A stretch of DNA of 64,000 nt from Brevibacillus laterosporus (GTDB taxonomy: Bacteria; Bacillota; Bacilli; Brevibacillales; Brevibacillaceae): NCBI GenBank assembly GCA_007833815.1, contig CP033464.1, forward strand, positions 740,501 to 804,500. The letters run 5' to 3'. The translations under genes and the position numbers were made by a program. This document shows positions 8,783 to 18,683 of this stretch, piece by piece. The notes below the pieces were generated by a model. It saw nothing but the letters and a program-made list of their open reading frames with translations. It had not been told where the DNA came from and searched no databases. Positions within the stretch are counted from its first letter, which is position 1. The number at the start of each line of letters is the position of its first letter.

Positions 8783-9871
8783 TCACACCAATCCTCCTGC
8801 GATTGCTGATTTTTGGTAAGGTAGTTGAGGAGGATTCTTTCGCATTCCTGTTGTTGGGTCAAAGAAATAGAGGTGTTCTGGAAGCACTGATACCATGACT
8901 TCTGCTCCTATATGAAAAAGTTGATCCGCCTCCTTCTTGACAATGATTCGCTCCGAATCAGTTTCTATGTAATACAAGACATCAGAACCGAGTATTTCAC
9001 GTGAAATAATATTGCCTTTACTAGAGAAACCCGAAATAGTCGCCTGTGAGGAATGTTGTTCATGTTGAGCCACTACTTGTTCTGTCTTTATCATTACTTT
9101 TTCCGGGCGAAAACCTGCTATCATCCCTGTTCGTTCCCTCTGTTGGCAAATGTTCATGGAAGGTGAACCGATAAACTGCGCAACAAACAGATTCTCTGGT
9201 TCATGGTAGAGATTGATAGGAGATGCCACCTGCTTAATTTCCCCCTCGCTCATGACGACAATCTGATCCCCCATCGTCATTGCTTCTACCTGATCATGTG
9301 TCACATATACGAATGTCGTACCTAGTTGCTTATGCAAACTAGTTAATTCTACTCGCATCTGGTTCCGCAATTTAGCATCTAGATTAGATAATGGCTCATC
9401 CATGAGAAACACCTTTGGTTTTTTGACCATCGCTCTGGCTAATGCCACTCGTTGGCGCTGGCCGCCTGATAGCTGAGCTGGCTTACGATTCAAATAATCC
9501 TGTAGTCCCACGATTTCAGCAATCTCCTCTACCAATACCTTGCACTCTTTTTTGGAAACACCACGGTTTCTCAATCCAAAGCCAATGTTGTCAAAGACAG
9601 TCATGGTAGGATACAGCGCGTAGTTTTGAAATACCATGGCCAAATCTCGCTTACCTGGTGGCACATCGTTCACCTTCTGATTACCTATCCAGATCTCTCC
9701 TTCCGTCACGCTCTCAAGTCCCGCTATCATCCGCAGTGTAGTTGATTTACCGCAGCCGGAAGGACCGACCAGAACCGTAAAAGAGCCCTCAGGAATCACT
9801 AAATCCATTCCCTTTACGACCTGTTGATGTTGATAGGATTTCACCACTTGCTTTAGCACAACCTCTGCCAC
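8783..9871 (-). CDS. ugpC: ABC transporter ATP-binding protein (UgpC/MsmK-type)
   Basis: 362 residues. Complete nucleotide-binding domain: Walker A GPSGCGKST, Q-loop VFQNYALYPTMTV, signature LSGGQRQRVALARAM, Walker B VFLMDEPLSNLDAKLR, H-loop VTHDQ. The C-terminal part is a TOBE/regulatory domain with GFRPEKVMI, as in MalK-like ATPases that energise sugar(-phosphate) importers. I chose the GTG at 9871, one base after the upstream stop, because AAAGGGTG precedes it; an in-frame GTG at 9895 is also open but lies inside the preceding gene. Confidence 0.92.
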   Translation of the reverse strand: MAEVVLKQVVKSYQHQQVVKGMDLVIPEGSFTVLVGPSGCGKSTTLRMIAGLESVTEGEIWIGNQKVNDVPPGKRDLAMVFQNYALYPTMTVFDNIGFGLRNRGVSKKECKVLVEEIAEIVGLQDYLNRKPAQLSGGQRQRVALARAMVKKPKVFLMDEPLSNLDAKLRNQMRVELTSLHKQLGTTFVYVTHDQVEAMTMGDQIVVMSEGEIKQVASPINLYHEPENLFVAQFIGSPSMNICQQRERTGMIAGFRPEKVMIKTEQVVAQHEQHSSQATISGFSSKGNIISREILGSDVLYYIETDSERIIVKKEADQLFHIGAEVMVSVLPEHLYFFDPTTGMRKNPPQLPYQKSAIAGGLV

Positions 9872-9872
9872 T

Positions 9873-10601
9873 CTACTCACCCTTTCTTTGTACACTGGTT
9901 AGCAATAGTTCATTGACAAACATTTGGAATGTTGAAAATCGATAATCAGGCTTTTCTTGCATTCGCTGACCTACTCCATACCACTCCAATAACACGCTAT
10001 GCACACCAGCCGCACGAGCAGATAAGAGATCATACTTGCTGTCGCCTATCATCAGCGTCTTTTCAGGCGTAGCACATAAGTCTGCTATCGCCTTCTGTAT
10101 CGGTTCAGGAGAGGGTTTACCAAGGGCTACATCATCGAGCGTGATCACCGTGTCCATTACGTGTAAGATGCCTCCCATTTCTAAGCCTTGGAGCGCAAAC
10201 TCACGTTGTTTATTCGTGACAACTGCCAATTGAAACCCTTTTTGTCGAAGAGCCTCTAGCCCTTCTCTCACAAACGGAAATAAATGTACTTGCCTGTTAT
10301 GATTCTTTTCCATGTAGGCAAAATAATCTTTGCTATATGCTGCTCGATCCCAAAGCTTTAGATTATTTGGCTGTGACTGGTCAAGTCGTGCAACCTTTTG
10401 TCCCTGATGTTCATGTATTCTTATTTCTACCGCATCTAAGAATTCTTCCAAAGCTTCTCCAAACCGATCTGTTATTTCTGCTCTCGTAAACAAACTAGGG
10501 CAATGCTCCTCTATCGTGTGATAAACCGCGTCTACCACTCCTTCTCTGCTATCAAGCAAGGTTCCATCTAAATCAAATAGAAGAGAGCTGCAATTCTTCA
10601 T
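9873..10601 (-). CDS. HAD-superfamily phosphatase (phosphoglycolate phosphatase-like)
   Basis: 242 residues with the HAD core: motif I LLFDLDGTLLDSREG (nucleophile and acid Asp), motif II VVTNK, motif III lysine in ALGKPSPEP, motif IV MIGDSKYDLLSARAAG. A helical cap lies between residues about 20 and 95. It overlaps glpP by 29 bases and precedes ugpC by one base, so it belongs to the glycerophosphodiester operon. A role dephosphorylating a three-carbon phosphate ester is an inference from context; PpaX/Gph-like specificity is equally possible. Confidence 0.8.
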   Translation of the reverse strand: MKNCSSLLFDLDGTLLDSREGVVDAVYHTIEEHCPSLFTRAEITDRFGEALEEFLDAVEIRIHEHQGQKVARLDQSQPNNLKLWDRAAYSKDYFAYMEKNHNRQVHLFPFVREGLEALRQKGFQLAVVTNKQREFALQGLEMGGILHVMDTVITLDDVALGKPSPEPIQKAIADLCATPEKTLMIGDSKYDLLSARAAGVHSVLLEWYGVGQRMQEKPDYRFSTFQMFVNELLLTSVQRKGE

Positions 10602-11178
10602 TCCCCATATTCTCCTTCCACAACTGATGATTTCCTAAGGACACTGCAATGGCTCCGTGTTGAAGGGCAGTCACCATCTGTTCACGCTTTGTGATCAAAC
10701 CACCTGCTATAATCGGCTGTTGAAGGGAGTTTCGATACTCAATGATGTACTCCGGCAACAAGGCAGGCATAATCTCCACTGCATCCGGCTGCGTTTCCTG
10801 AATAGAATGAATTCCAGATTTCAAAGAATCGCTATCAACTAAGAACAAACGTTGGATAGTAAGCATTCCATGTTTTTTGGCTAATTTGATCAGCGTGTTA
10901 CGCGTTGTAACGATTCCTGTCGGCTTCACATTCTCTCCCAAGTAGGCCATGCCTTCCCGGTCGTAGCTAATGCCTCCCATGCGTTCCAGGTGAAGAAAAA
11001 CCGGAATCTGATGTGATTGAAACAAATCAACATAGCGTTTCATTGTGCCCAAATTCCCGATAGAAAGCACTACAGCGCTGATTGGAGCCTCCAATGCACG
11101 TTCCAGGGATTTTGGCTGTTTAATTGATGCAATGATTTTATGCTTTTCTAATCTGGCGTAAAACTCAGATTGGTTCAT
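10573..11178 (-). CDS. glpP: Glycerol-3-phosphate responsive antiterminator
   Basis: 201 residues of the GlpP family, an RNA-binding TIM-barrel-like protein that binds glycerol-3-phosphate and lets RNA polymerase pass leader terminators. Conserved parts: PISAVVLSIGNLGTM, PVFLHLERMGGIS, GIVTTRNTLIKLAKKHG, AVEIMPALLPE, PIIAGGLITKREQM, GAIAVSLGNHQLW. GGAGGCG and ten bases precede the ATG at 11178, so I use that rather than an upstream TTG. As first gene of the operon, behind a terminator leader, it probably controls its own synthesis and that of the ugp genes. Confidence 0.93.
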   Translation of the reverse strand: MNQSEFYARLEKHKIIASIKQPKSLERALEAPISAVVLSIGNLGTMKRYVDLFQSHQIPVFLHLERMGGISYDREGMAYLGENVKPTGIVTTRNTLIKLAKKHGMLTIQRLFLVDSDSLKSGIHSIQETQPDAVEIMPALLPEYIIEYRNSLQQPIIAGGLITKREQMVTALQHGAIAVSLGNHQLWKENMGNEELQLSSI

Positions 11179-11205
11179 GTCTTTTATTCGCCTCCTGTTC
11201 AAGAC

Positions 11206-11280
11206 AAAAAAACCTCAAATAGAACCTGCCAATACACTTTCTTTTAAAAAGAGTTTTTGGTAATTTCTATCGAGGTTTCT
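11206..11280 (-). promoter_or_regulatory. GlpP-type leader terminator/antiterminator
   Basis: On the minus strand the leader contains AAACCTCGATAGAA pairing with TTCTATTTGAGGTTT followed by a run of seven T, i.e. an intrinsic terminator 30 bases upstream of the glpP ribosome site. Position and architecture match leaders read through by GlpP in Bacillus. The sequence shows the terminator; control by GlpP is inferred from the gene that follows. Confidence 0.75.
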
Positions 11281-11675
11281 CCCTGACTCCAACCCAATTA
11301 CTATCTACTTGTTAGTTGTATCTTACCTTTTGTTTTTTAATATGCTGTGTAGGTGTTGTTAAATTTAGAACATCATTTTGTTAAGACTAATTTTTTATGA
11401 CACCCCAACACCATATACCTTCTAAACATCTTGATAAAATGTATATCTTATTGTGACATTTCCACCTAAAAAATTTCTGATAACCCCCTCCAGTATCTTT
11501 GTTTTTAAAATTTTTACACAAATGTAACAATATCTCCACTAATAATTAACATGATTATGCTCTTTCGAAATAATCCTTCATTTTATTCCATAATTACCCG
11601 ATTAATTAATAGAACAGAAATAAAATGCTGCCTCTACTTCCTTTTATTTAGAAAAAGTTGATAGGGGTTACTCGC
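11281..11675. other. Divergent intergenic region
   Basis: About 395 AT-rich bases between the glpP leader and the chemoreceptor gene. It must hold both divergent promoters, but I cannot single out boxes with confidence. No open frame of interest was seen. Confidence 0.5.
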
Positions 11676-13748
11676 ATGTGGGAGGGAACGCCTTTGTTTC
11701 ATACGATAAGAGCCAAGCTAATCATTGCATTTGTTTTATGTATTACGATCCCGATCGCCCTTATTAGTAGCGTTGTTTACTTGGATATGAAAAAACAGAT
11801 TCACCAGGATTTCTTGGAGGCTAACACTAAGGAAGTAGCCCAAGTGGATAATGGCGTATCTATTTATTTTAATTCCATCCGTGAGAATGTGACCATGCTT
11901 GCCAGCTCTGCTCTGTTACAAAAAACAGATGCAACGATCAAGTCATATAAGAATGAATCTGGCACAGTTAAAATAAATGCCATGGCGAATGGCGGTATAG
12001 AAGCTGAACTGAGCCAGGAATTTAAACGCTACATTCAGGCCCATCCAAATACTTCATCTTTATTTGTAGCCACTGAGTTTAGCGGATATACACAGTATCC
12101 TGCAAAAGATATGAGCCCACATTATGACCCCCGCGAACGTCCTTGGTATAAAGATGCTATGCAAGAACCCGGACAAGCGGTAATCACCGATCCTTATATC
12201 TTGTCAGGAACAGATACTATTGCTGTTAGTATCGTTACACAGCTTCGTGATATGAGCGGAAAAGCAGTAGGTGTCCTTGGTATTGATACGAACCTACTAA
12301 ATTTAACGGAAGTATTAAAAGGAATGAAGATTGGGGAAACCGGTCATGTGATGATGATTTCACCTGATGGTACTGTACTTGCCAATCCTCAATACCCGGA
12401 GATGATCTCCAAAAATGTGAAAGACTTAGAAAATAAAACGTTAGCCCAACTAAGTGATATGTCGACAGGTCAACTGGATGTCGTTATGGAAAATCAAAAC
12501 TTTTTAACGAACGTCTATACCTCACCGAAAACAGGCTGGAAATATATCTCGTTTATTGAACAAAGTGAGCTTAATAGTAGCATCGATCATATCTTCTTCC
12601 TGATTCTTATCATGAGCGCAATCTTAGGTGCTATTGCTCTGGTAGCCTCTATTATTCTAGCTGGTAAATTCTCTAGACCAATTACAACCTTAATTGGTCA
12701 CATGCAAGAAATTGGGGAAGGTAATTTGACCAATGAAGTACCAACTCATTTGCTTCAGCGCAAAGACGAGCTGGGTACCCTGGCTAATTCCCTGCAATCC
12801 ATGCAATTGTCCATTAAATATCTAATTTCAGAGATTGTATCAGCATCCAAAAAGCTAGTAGCATCCTCAGACCAAGTATCCTCCCATGTGGAGACTAATA
12901 TTATGGCTATCGACAAGATTGCTGAAAATGTAAAAGAAGTGGCAGGCGGAGCAGATAATCAGCTCATGCGTACAGAGGAAAGTGCCAAAGGAATGGAAGA
13001 AATGGCATTGGGTATTCAACGAATTGCTGAATCTACCTCCTCAATTGCGGAATTCTCGCTTGATACGACCCAAGAAGCTGAGAACGGGAATAACACGGTA
13101 CAGCACGCAGTAAACCAAATGAGCAACATCGGTGTATCTGTAGAGCACTCCCTCTCTGTCGTGAGAATCTTGCAAGATCGTTCTAACGAGATTGTTAAAA
13201 TTGTAGATATGATTACAGACATCTCTTCCCAGACCAACCTACTTGCTCTTAATGCAAGCATAGAGGCTGCCCGTGCAGGAGAACATGGTAGAGGATTTGC
13301 TGTGGTTGCAGATGAGGTAAGGAAGCTTGCAGAACAATCTTCAGAGTCTGCTGGTAAAATCGCTAACCTAATCAATGAAGTACACGGAGAGACAAATCGT
13401 GCAATGGAATCTATGAATGATGTAAACCATAGCGTCTCTAACGGTGTTCAAATGGTACAAGATTCAGGTGAAGCCTTCCAACGCATCCTACAACAAATTA
13501 AAAATATAACGGAACAAATTCATGATAACTCTGCAATTTCTGAGGAAATGTCTGCTGCCAGTGAAGAGATTGCTTCTTCTGTTGATGAGACAGCACATAT
13601 CGCTAAGCTTTCTGCTGATTACATGCAAAATGTGTCCGTGTCCTCTGAGTCTCAGGTAACAGCGATGCTAGCTCTTCAAGGATCATCTGAGGAACTACGT
13701 CATATCTCTCGAGAATTAATCGGCTTGATTGAACGTTTCCGGGTATAA
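11676..13748 (+). CDS. Methyl-accepting chemotaxis protein with dCache sensor
   Basis: 690-residue transmembrane chemoreceptor. Order: helix at about 12-35 ([17 protein letters not shown]), extracellular double-Cache domain to about 290 ([14 protein letters not shown] and [14 protein letters not shown] are characteristic), second helix at about 300-325, HAMP to about 375, then the long coiled-coil signalling domain. The kinase-contacting tip is canonical: [40 protein letters not shown]. Methylation-type Glu pairs occur in [16 protein letters not shown]. Start at ATG 11676 with GATAGGGG upstream. Ligand unknown; dCache domains often bind amino acids or small carboxylates. Confidence 0.92.
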   Translation: MWEGTPLFHTIRAKLIIAFVLCITIPIALISSVVYLDMKKQIHQDFLEANTKEVAQVDNGVSIYFNSIRENVTMLASSALLQKTDATIKSYKNESGTVKINAMANGGIEAELSQEFKRYIQAHPNTSSLFVATEFSGYTQYPAKDMSPHYDPRERPWYKDAMQEPGQAVITDPYILSGTDTIAVSIVTQLRDMSGKAVGVLGIDTNLLNLTEVLKGMKIGETGHVMMISPDGTVLANPQYPEMISKNVKDLENKTLAQLSDMSTGQLDVVMENQNFLTNVYTSPKTGWKYISFIEQSELNSSIDHIFFLILIMSAILGAIALVASIILAGKFSRPITTLIGHMQEIGEGNLTNEVPTHLLQRKDELGTLANSLQSMQLSIKYLISEIVSASKKLVASSDQVSSHVETNIMAIDKIAENVKEVAGGADNQLMRTEESAKGMEEMALGIQRIAESTSSIAEFSLDTTQEAENGNNTVQHAVNQMSNIGVSVEHSLSVVRILQDRSNEIVKIVDMITDISSQTNLLALNASIEAARAGEHGRGFAVVADEVRKLAEQSSESAGKIANLINEVHGETNRAMESMNDVNHSVSNGVQMVQDSGEAFQRILQQIKNITEQIHDNSAISEEMSAASEEIASSVDETAHIAKLSADYMQNVSVSSESQVTAMLALQGSSEELRHISRELIGLIERFRV

Positions 13749-13856
13749 CATTTCACACTCTCTATTTAGTAAGATCCCCACTGCAAATAGTCGGGAATAC
13801 CCATGATATTCCTGATTGTTTATATGAACAACATACACCATAAAGGAGAGAAAATC

Positions 13857-15167
13857 ATGAAAAAAACTAAAGTAATTCTAAGTGTTGGTTTATCCTTATC
13901 ACTTATGCTAGGTGCCGCGCCAACATTCGCTGCTCCTCTAGCAACAGCTTCTGCTACACAAATTGCTCAACAGCAATTACCATTGCTTGACCAAGGTAAA
14001 TGGGCTGAAAAAACTCATGATGCCGTTCAAAAAATGATTGATCAATATGGTGTAAAAAGCCCTAATTACAAAGCAGATAAAAAGCCTTATGCTGTTTTTG
14101 ACTGGGATAACACCAGCATCATGCACGATACTCAGGAAGCCCTACTTATTTATCAAATCAATCATCTGACTTTCAAATTAACACCAGAAGAATTTGCAAA
14201 GGTTTTGGTTATGAACGTTCCAAAGGGTCCGTTTGCTGATCAGTACAAAACTGTAGATGGCAAAGCGATTACAATGGAAAATGTTTCCGCTGATATCATT
14301 TCTGACTACAAATTCTTATATGAAAATTATAAAGGCTTCAAAGGTAAAAAATCCTTAGAGGAAGTCACTAAAACTGACCAATTCAACGATTTCCGCGCAA
14401 AAATGTACTTCTTATATGATGCAATCAACGGTTCTCACGGTAGCGATGTAGGCTATCCTTGGGTTCTTTACTTCTTAACTAACATGAGCGTTGATGAAAT
14501 TCAAACACTAGCGGAAACCTCCAATGACTACGGTCTAGGTGATGCCATTCGCAAAATTAACTATACAAGTCCAAAAACGCTTAGTGGAAAAGCTGGCGTA
14601 ATCAGCGTTACATACACTTCCGGTCTTCGTCTGGCTCCAGAGGTTGCTAACATGATGAATACCTTCCGCTCTAATGGTATCGACGTATACGTTGTGTCTG
14701 CATCTATGGAAGAGGTAGTAGAAGTATTTGCTTCAAATCCGAAGTATGGCTATAACATTCCAAAAGAAAACGTAATTGGTATGCAATTGGAGAAGGATGC
14801 TAAAGGTGTCGTTCAACCTGTGTACAAAAAAGATTGGTTCAAAACTGTTTATGGTGGAAAAACAGAAGTAATTAAAGCTGAACTTGTGAAAAAACATGGT
14901 GGAAATGGTCCTCTATTTGTAGCTGGCGATAGCAATGGCGATTATGAGATGATGACTCAATTCCCTGATACGAAACTAGCTCTAATTCTAAACCGTCTAA
15001 AAGATGGCACTATCGGTCAAGCCTCCAAATTAGCGGTAGAAGATATGAAAAAACAAGACCCTAAATTCGTACTACAAGGTCGCGATGAAAACACAGGCAT
15101 GTGGATTCCTACTGAGTCAACAATTAAAGTAGGTAGCACAAAAGCTGAACTACTTCCAAGCAAGTAA
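13857..15167 (+). CDS. Secreted HAD phosphatase, phosphorylcholine phosphatase-like
   Basis: 436 residues with a Sec signal peptide (MKKTKVILSVGLSLSLMLGA, cleavage near APTFA-AP). HAD motifs: AVFDWDNTS (motif I), VYVVSASMEEVVEV (motif II), FVAGDSNGDYEMM (motif IV). The stretch around SNPKYGYNIPKENVIGM strongly resembles the Pseudomonas phosphorylcholine phosphatase PchP, so release of choline from phosphorylcholine is a reasonable but untested guess. AAAGGAG precedes the chosen ATG; an upstream in-frame ATG would bury the signal peptide. It follows the chemoreceptor by about 110 bases and may be co-transcribed. Confidence 0.8.
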   Translation: MKKTKVILSVGLSLSLMLGAAPTFAAPLATASATQIAQQQLPLLDQGKWAEKTHDAVQKMIDQYGVKSPNYKADKKPYAVFDWDNTSIMHDTQEALLIYQINHLTFKLTPEEFAKVLVMNVPKGPFADQYKTVDGKAITMENVSADIISDYKFLYENYKGFKGKKSLEEVTKTDQFNDFRAKMYFLYDAINGSHGSDVGYPWVLYFLTNMSVDEIQTLAETSNDYGLGDAIRKINYTSPKTLSGKAGVISVTYTSGLRLAPEVANMMNTFRSNGIDVYVVSASMEEVVEVFASNPKYGYNIPKENVIGMQLEKDAKGVVQPVYKKDWFKTVYGGKTEVIKAELVKKHGGNGPLFVAGDSNGDYEMMTQFPDTKLALILNRLKDGTIGQASKLAVEDMKKQDPKFVLQGRDENTGMWIPTESTIKVGSTKAELLPSK

Positions 15168-15183
15168 TAAATAACGATACGTA

Positions 15184-15217
15184 AAAGACCGTTCCCCAAC
15201 TTGTGGGAACGGTCTTT
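15184..15217 (+). terminator. Intrinsic terminator after the secreted phosphatase
   Basis: AAAGACCGTTCCC / GGGAACGGTCTTT, 13-base perfect stem, 8-base loop, then T-rich sequence. It also reads in the other direction and may serve the convergent YhgE/Pip gene. Confidence 0.9.
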
Positions 15218-15261
15218 CATTTGTATTACAGACTTACGCTGATTTATTTAGGCTACGTGTG

Positions 15262-17409
15262 TCAGTGAATCAGCTGGCTCTCCTTAGCTTTTTTAACTAA
15301 TTTAGCCGACGAACGATTTATGAATTTTTTTAAAGCTAATCCAATGACCAAAGCAATTCCTGCGTAGGCAGTCATCATCATGATATCCTTATTGATAACG
15401 TCCCACAAAATTCCACCTACAGCCTCTCGCATCATACTAATCGCATACGTAAAGGGCAGGAAAGGATAGATAGCTTGGAAAAATGGTGGTGTTACTTGAA
15501 TAGGGAATGTCCCTCCAGAGCCGGCAAGCTGTAGCACCAGAAGCACGATTGCCATCGCTTTCCCTACGTTTCCAAAAACAGAGACAAGCGTATAAACAAT
15601 CAGCATGAACACCGCACTAAGCATTAATCCGAATAAGACAAACCATAATTTATCTGCTACATAGGCACCTAAAATAAACATATCACCCATAGTTACCATA
15701 ACTGATTGTAGTAGGGCTAGCATTCCAAATGTCAGATACCTGCCAAAATAGACCTCGTAACTTTTAAAAGAATGCTCATGATCATGAACCTCTACGCTTA
15801 GCAAGGATACCAATAATAGTGCACCTACCCACAAGGATAACGTGGTAAAGAACGGCGACATTGCTGATCCGTAGTTAGGAATCGGGTATAACCGATTTTC
15901 TTTTAAAATAACTGGTTCAGCGAAAAATTGGCTCTCTTTCTCTGCATTTGTTTTCAATAGATCAATCACTTCTTCTAAATTACCCTCTTTTTCTAATGCT
16001 CTAATGCGTTTCGCCAAGTCTTTGATTTTCGTTTCTACCCCAGGCAGATTTTTTTGAAGGAGCAAAAGATCCTTACTTCCCAATGATAGTCCTTTCGCGG
16101 CATCATTTAAGATTTTTTGAACATCTGGGATGCTATTGATTGCATCCTTGAGCACTGACCTCGCTTGATTAGCATCTTTTTTCGCTTTCTCAATCCCCTG
16201 TATAATGAGCGGTTCAATCTGGGTATCAAATCGATTGATAAGGTCATCAATAGCTTGCGATGTGTCTCTGGACAACTGAATGAACTGATCAACTAGTTGC
16301 TCAGCGGGTCTTTCTCCTCGCTCGATTGCATCTGCAATGGTAGTTAGAATGGTTTGTTGCTTTTCAAATGTAGATTTTATATTTTTAAGCTTATCCGTAA
16401 CGAAATGCAAACGATTCCCTGTTAAATTGGATAGTGGCTCAAACACACCTATCAAGCGATCCGTGACACCTATTGCTCTCTCTAAGCGTTCAGCGGTGCG
16501 ATCAAGCTCCACTTTAGCCAAGCTGGGCACAAAACTAATATCTTGTAGAATGCCAAACAATTTTTCGGTTAGCACAGAGGTTTGTTGAATCACCAATAAG
16601 TTTTCTTTTATTGTTGGTGTTAAGGTTCCAATGGCATCTGCACTGTGATCCAAGAACTCTCCTACATGCACAGAGAGCTTTTCAGCATCTTGGGCAAGAT
16701 GCGTTATCACTGGTAGATTATTTTGGGCCTTCTTTAAAATATCATCCGCTTTTTTCAGATCGTCACCAGCTGTAGAAATAACTTTATGTACTTCTGGGAA
16801 AGAGCCTTCTACTTTGTATATTAGCTCAATTAATCGTTTAATCGTAGGTAACTCACTCTCTAACTGAATGCCGATTTCATTAAAAATACGGAAGATGGTA
16901 CCGTTTGCTGTTTTGATAAAATTACGATTTACTTCCTCCGTAACACCACTCGCCCCTTTTGAAGTGATTTTTGGCGAGATAGCATTAATTTTCTCATTTA
17001 CGTTATAGATAATTTCAGCTTTTTGCGGGTTTTTGGACAAAACAGTTGCGATTCGTTCCGAGAAATTGGCAGGTATGGTGATACTCGCATAATAATCACC
17101 ATGTTTTACCCCTTTCATTGCTTTATCCTCATCAAGAAATACCCAGCCAATCTTTTTATTCTCTTTTAATGAGGCAATGATTTCTTTGCCAATATTAAGC
17201 TTATTACCGCGTAGTTCCGCTCCTTTGTCCAAGTTAGACACAGCAATCTTAATGCCACCCGTCTGCCCATACGGGTCCCAAGAAGCTTCAATGTTAAACC
17301 AAGCATAGAGAGAAGGTAGGAAAACAAGTCCAGAAATAATAATGGCAGCTGCCCAATTCGTCACAATATTTTTTACGTCTCTTTTAAAAATCAAAAAAAT
17401 ATTATTCAT
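15262..17409 (-). CDS. YhgE/Pip-family membrane protein
   Basis: 715 residues. N-terminal helix (NWAAAIIISGLVFLPSLYAW) with the family motif LPSLYAWFNIEASWDPYGQT, then a long extracytoplasmic, coiled-coil-rich region (residues about 40-500) and five or six C-terminal helices resembling ABC-2 permeases (from FFTTLSLWVGALLLVSLLS). The family includes phage infection protein (Pip) and ESX/type VII secretion-associated YueB-like proteins; it often serves as a phage receptor. A transporter role has been suggested for the family but cannot be read from this sequence. Length is normal and the gene is intact. Confidence 0.88.
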   Translation of the reverse strand: MNNIFLIFKRDVKNIVTNWAAAIIISGLVFLPSLYAWFNIEASWDPYGQTGGIKIAVSNLDKGAELRGNKLNIGKEIIASLKENKKIGWVFLDEDKAMKGVKHGDYYASITIPANFSERIATVLSKNPQKAEIIYNVNEKINAISPKITSKGASGVTEEVNRNFIKTANGTIFRIFNEIGIQLESELPTIKRLIELIYKVEGSFPEVHKVISTAGDDLKKADDILKKAQNNLPVITHLAQDAEKLSVHVGEFLDHSADAIGTLTPTIKENLLVIQQTSVLTEKLFGILQDISFVPSLAKVELDRTAERLERAIGVTDRLIGVFEPLSNLTGNRLHFVTDKLKNIKSTFEKQQTILTTIADAIERGERPAEQLVDQFIQLSRDTSQAIDDLINRFDTQIEPLIIQGIEKAKKDANQARSVLKDAINSIPDVQKILNDAAKGLSLGSKDLLLLQKNLPGVETKIKDLAKRIRALEKEGNLEEVIDLLKTNAEKESQFFAEPVILKENRLYPIPNYGSAMSPFFTTLSLWVGALLLVSLLSVEVHDHEHSFKSYEVYFGRYLTFGMLALLQSVMVTMGDMFILGAYVADKLWFVLFGLMLSAVFMLIVYTLVSVFGNVGKAMAIVLLVLQLAGSGGTFPIQVTPPFFQAIYPFLPFTYAISMMREAVGGILWDVINKDIMMMTAYAGIALVIGLALKKFINRSSAKLVKKAKESQLIH

Positions 17410-17567
17410 CGCGTATCCCCTATATCTCTAGTCTTATGACTAGCTTATATTTTACCTCTATCTACCAACATATCCAAATAAGAAACAGTTTCATTCAACA
17501 AAGTAATGATTTTACTCTTGTCCACATAGGATGGGTAGAAAGGCAACACAGAAAAAGGAGGTTTCCT

Positions 17568-18156
17568 ATGCCGGAAGTTTTATTTCAAGTTGATTTGAAC
17601 AAACCCATGGAAGAACAGATGGCTCCGGGACATAATCGTTGGCATCCAGATATTCCCGCCAGTGTTTCCGTGAATCCCGGCGCAGTTTTTCGGATGGAAT
17701 GCAAAGACTGGACTGATGGGCAAATCTCCAATAACGATGACCCCAGCGACATTCGAGATGTGAATCTCAACCGTGTTCATGTGTTAAGCGGTCCCATCTG
17801 GGTCAATGGTGCAAAACCAGGTGATTTATTGGTTGTTGATATTCTAGATATCGGAGCCATTCAAGGATCAGAATGGGGCTTCAACGGAATATTGCCCGAG
17901 AGAATGGGGGTGGATTTTTAACCGAGCATTACCCGGAAGCAGCCAAATCAATCTGGGATTCCCACGGAATTTATGCAAGCTCCCGTCATATGCCTGGCGT
18001 CAAATTTGCTGGTGGTTATACCGGCGAACAAGCTTATATGTTGTTAAGTACAGCACCCGTCGAAGGCAGAATAGCGGCATAGTGGATGTTCCAAATGCTT
18101 GTTGTACGCTCTGGCTCCCTACCTCCATTTTCGATCGTGATATTCTGCCAAAATAA
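17568..18156 (+). pseudogene. fmdA: Formamidase/acetamidase remnant (fmdA), frameshifted and internally deleted
   Basis: AAAAGGAGG and seven bases precede an ATG encoding MPEVLFQVDLNKPMEEQ, the start of an FmdA-type formamidase that hydrolyses formamide to formate and ammonia. The frame breaks near 17890 (GFNGI, then ARENGGGFLTEHYPE in the next frame, one base missing), jumps from MPGVKFAG straight to GYTGEQAYMLLSTAPVEGRI (most of the middle of a roughly 400-residue enzyme is gone), and breaks again near 18080 (one base missing). The last piece reads IVDVPNACCTLWLPTSIFDR and ends at 18156. The product cannot be functional. Confidence 0.88.
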
Positions 18157-18199
18157 ATCTGCTGAACGTACTCATTTTATTATAGAAAGGGGCTTCTAA

Positions 18200-18505
18200 A
18201 TGCCAACCTACGTCTTTCAATGCCAAGATTGCGGACCATTTGAAGAAACGATGAGCATGAATCGTGTTACGGAGATAATTGATTGTCCCTTTTGTACAAA
18301 TGAAGCGATCAGATTGTATACACCACCAGGACTAATCACTTCCTCCGCTGTATTACGCCAACGTGTGGAGCAAAGTGCCCTCCCTAAGGTCGTACGCCGT
18401 GAACATTCCGCCACGCACTCCTGTAGACACTCTTACCCTTCTCACTTTCCTACTGGTGTACCTAATACGTCTTCAGCCAAGCGACCTTGGCAGGTAAGTC
18501 ATTAA
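18200..18505 (+). CDS. fmdB: FmdB-type zinc-ribbon protein
   Basis: 101 residues starting MPTYVFQCQDCG with two CxxC pairs (CQDC and CPFC), the zinc ribbon of the FmdB family found next to formamidase genes. The C-terminal half is rich in Ser, His and Arg and not conserved. GAAAGGGG lies before the ATG. Adjacent to the broken fmdA, it is probably a leftover of the same operon. It may act in regulation, but its role is not established. Confidence 0.8.
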   Translation: MPTYVFQCQDCGPFEETMSMNRVTEIIDCPFCTNEAIRLYTPPGLITSSAVLRQRVEQSALPKVVRREHSATHSCRHSYPSHFPTGVPNTSSAKRPWQVSH

Positions 18506-18517
18506 AAAGAAAGCTAT

Positions 18518-18553
18518 ATCCCCTCTCACGTTACTTGGTGAAAGGGGATTTTT
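18518..18553 (+). terminator. Terminator after fmdB
   Basis: atcccctctcac / ttggtgaaaggggat imperfect stem followed by TTTTTGTT. Confidence 0.7.
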
Positions 18554-18683
18554 GTTATTTGAGCATCATGATGTTCTACATCTTAAGACATTCGTAAGAT
18601 TTCTCCCCCATTATTTGTAACAAGTTGTTTGTATGATAAGCCTATGACAAAATGAAAGGAACATGAAGCAAAGGTGGATACAG

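Noticed and set aside
13016-13375. 119-codon frame opposite the chemoreceptor signalling domain
   Set aside because: Antisense shadow of the most conserved part of the MCP; composition follows the sense codons.
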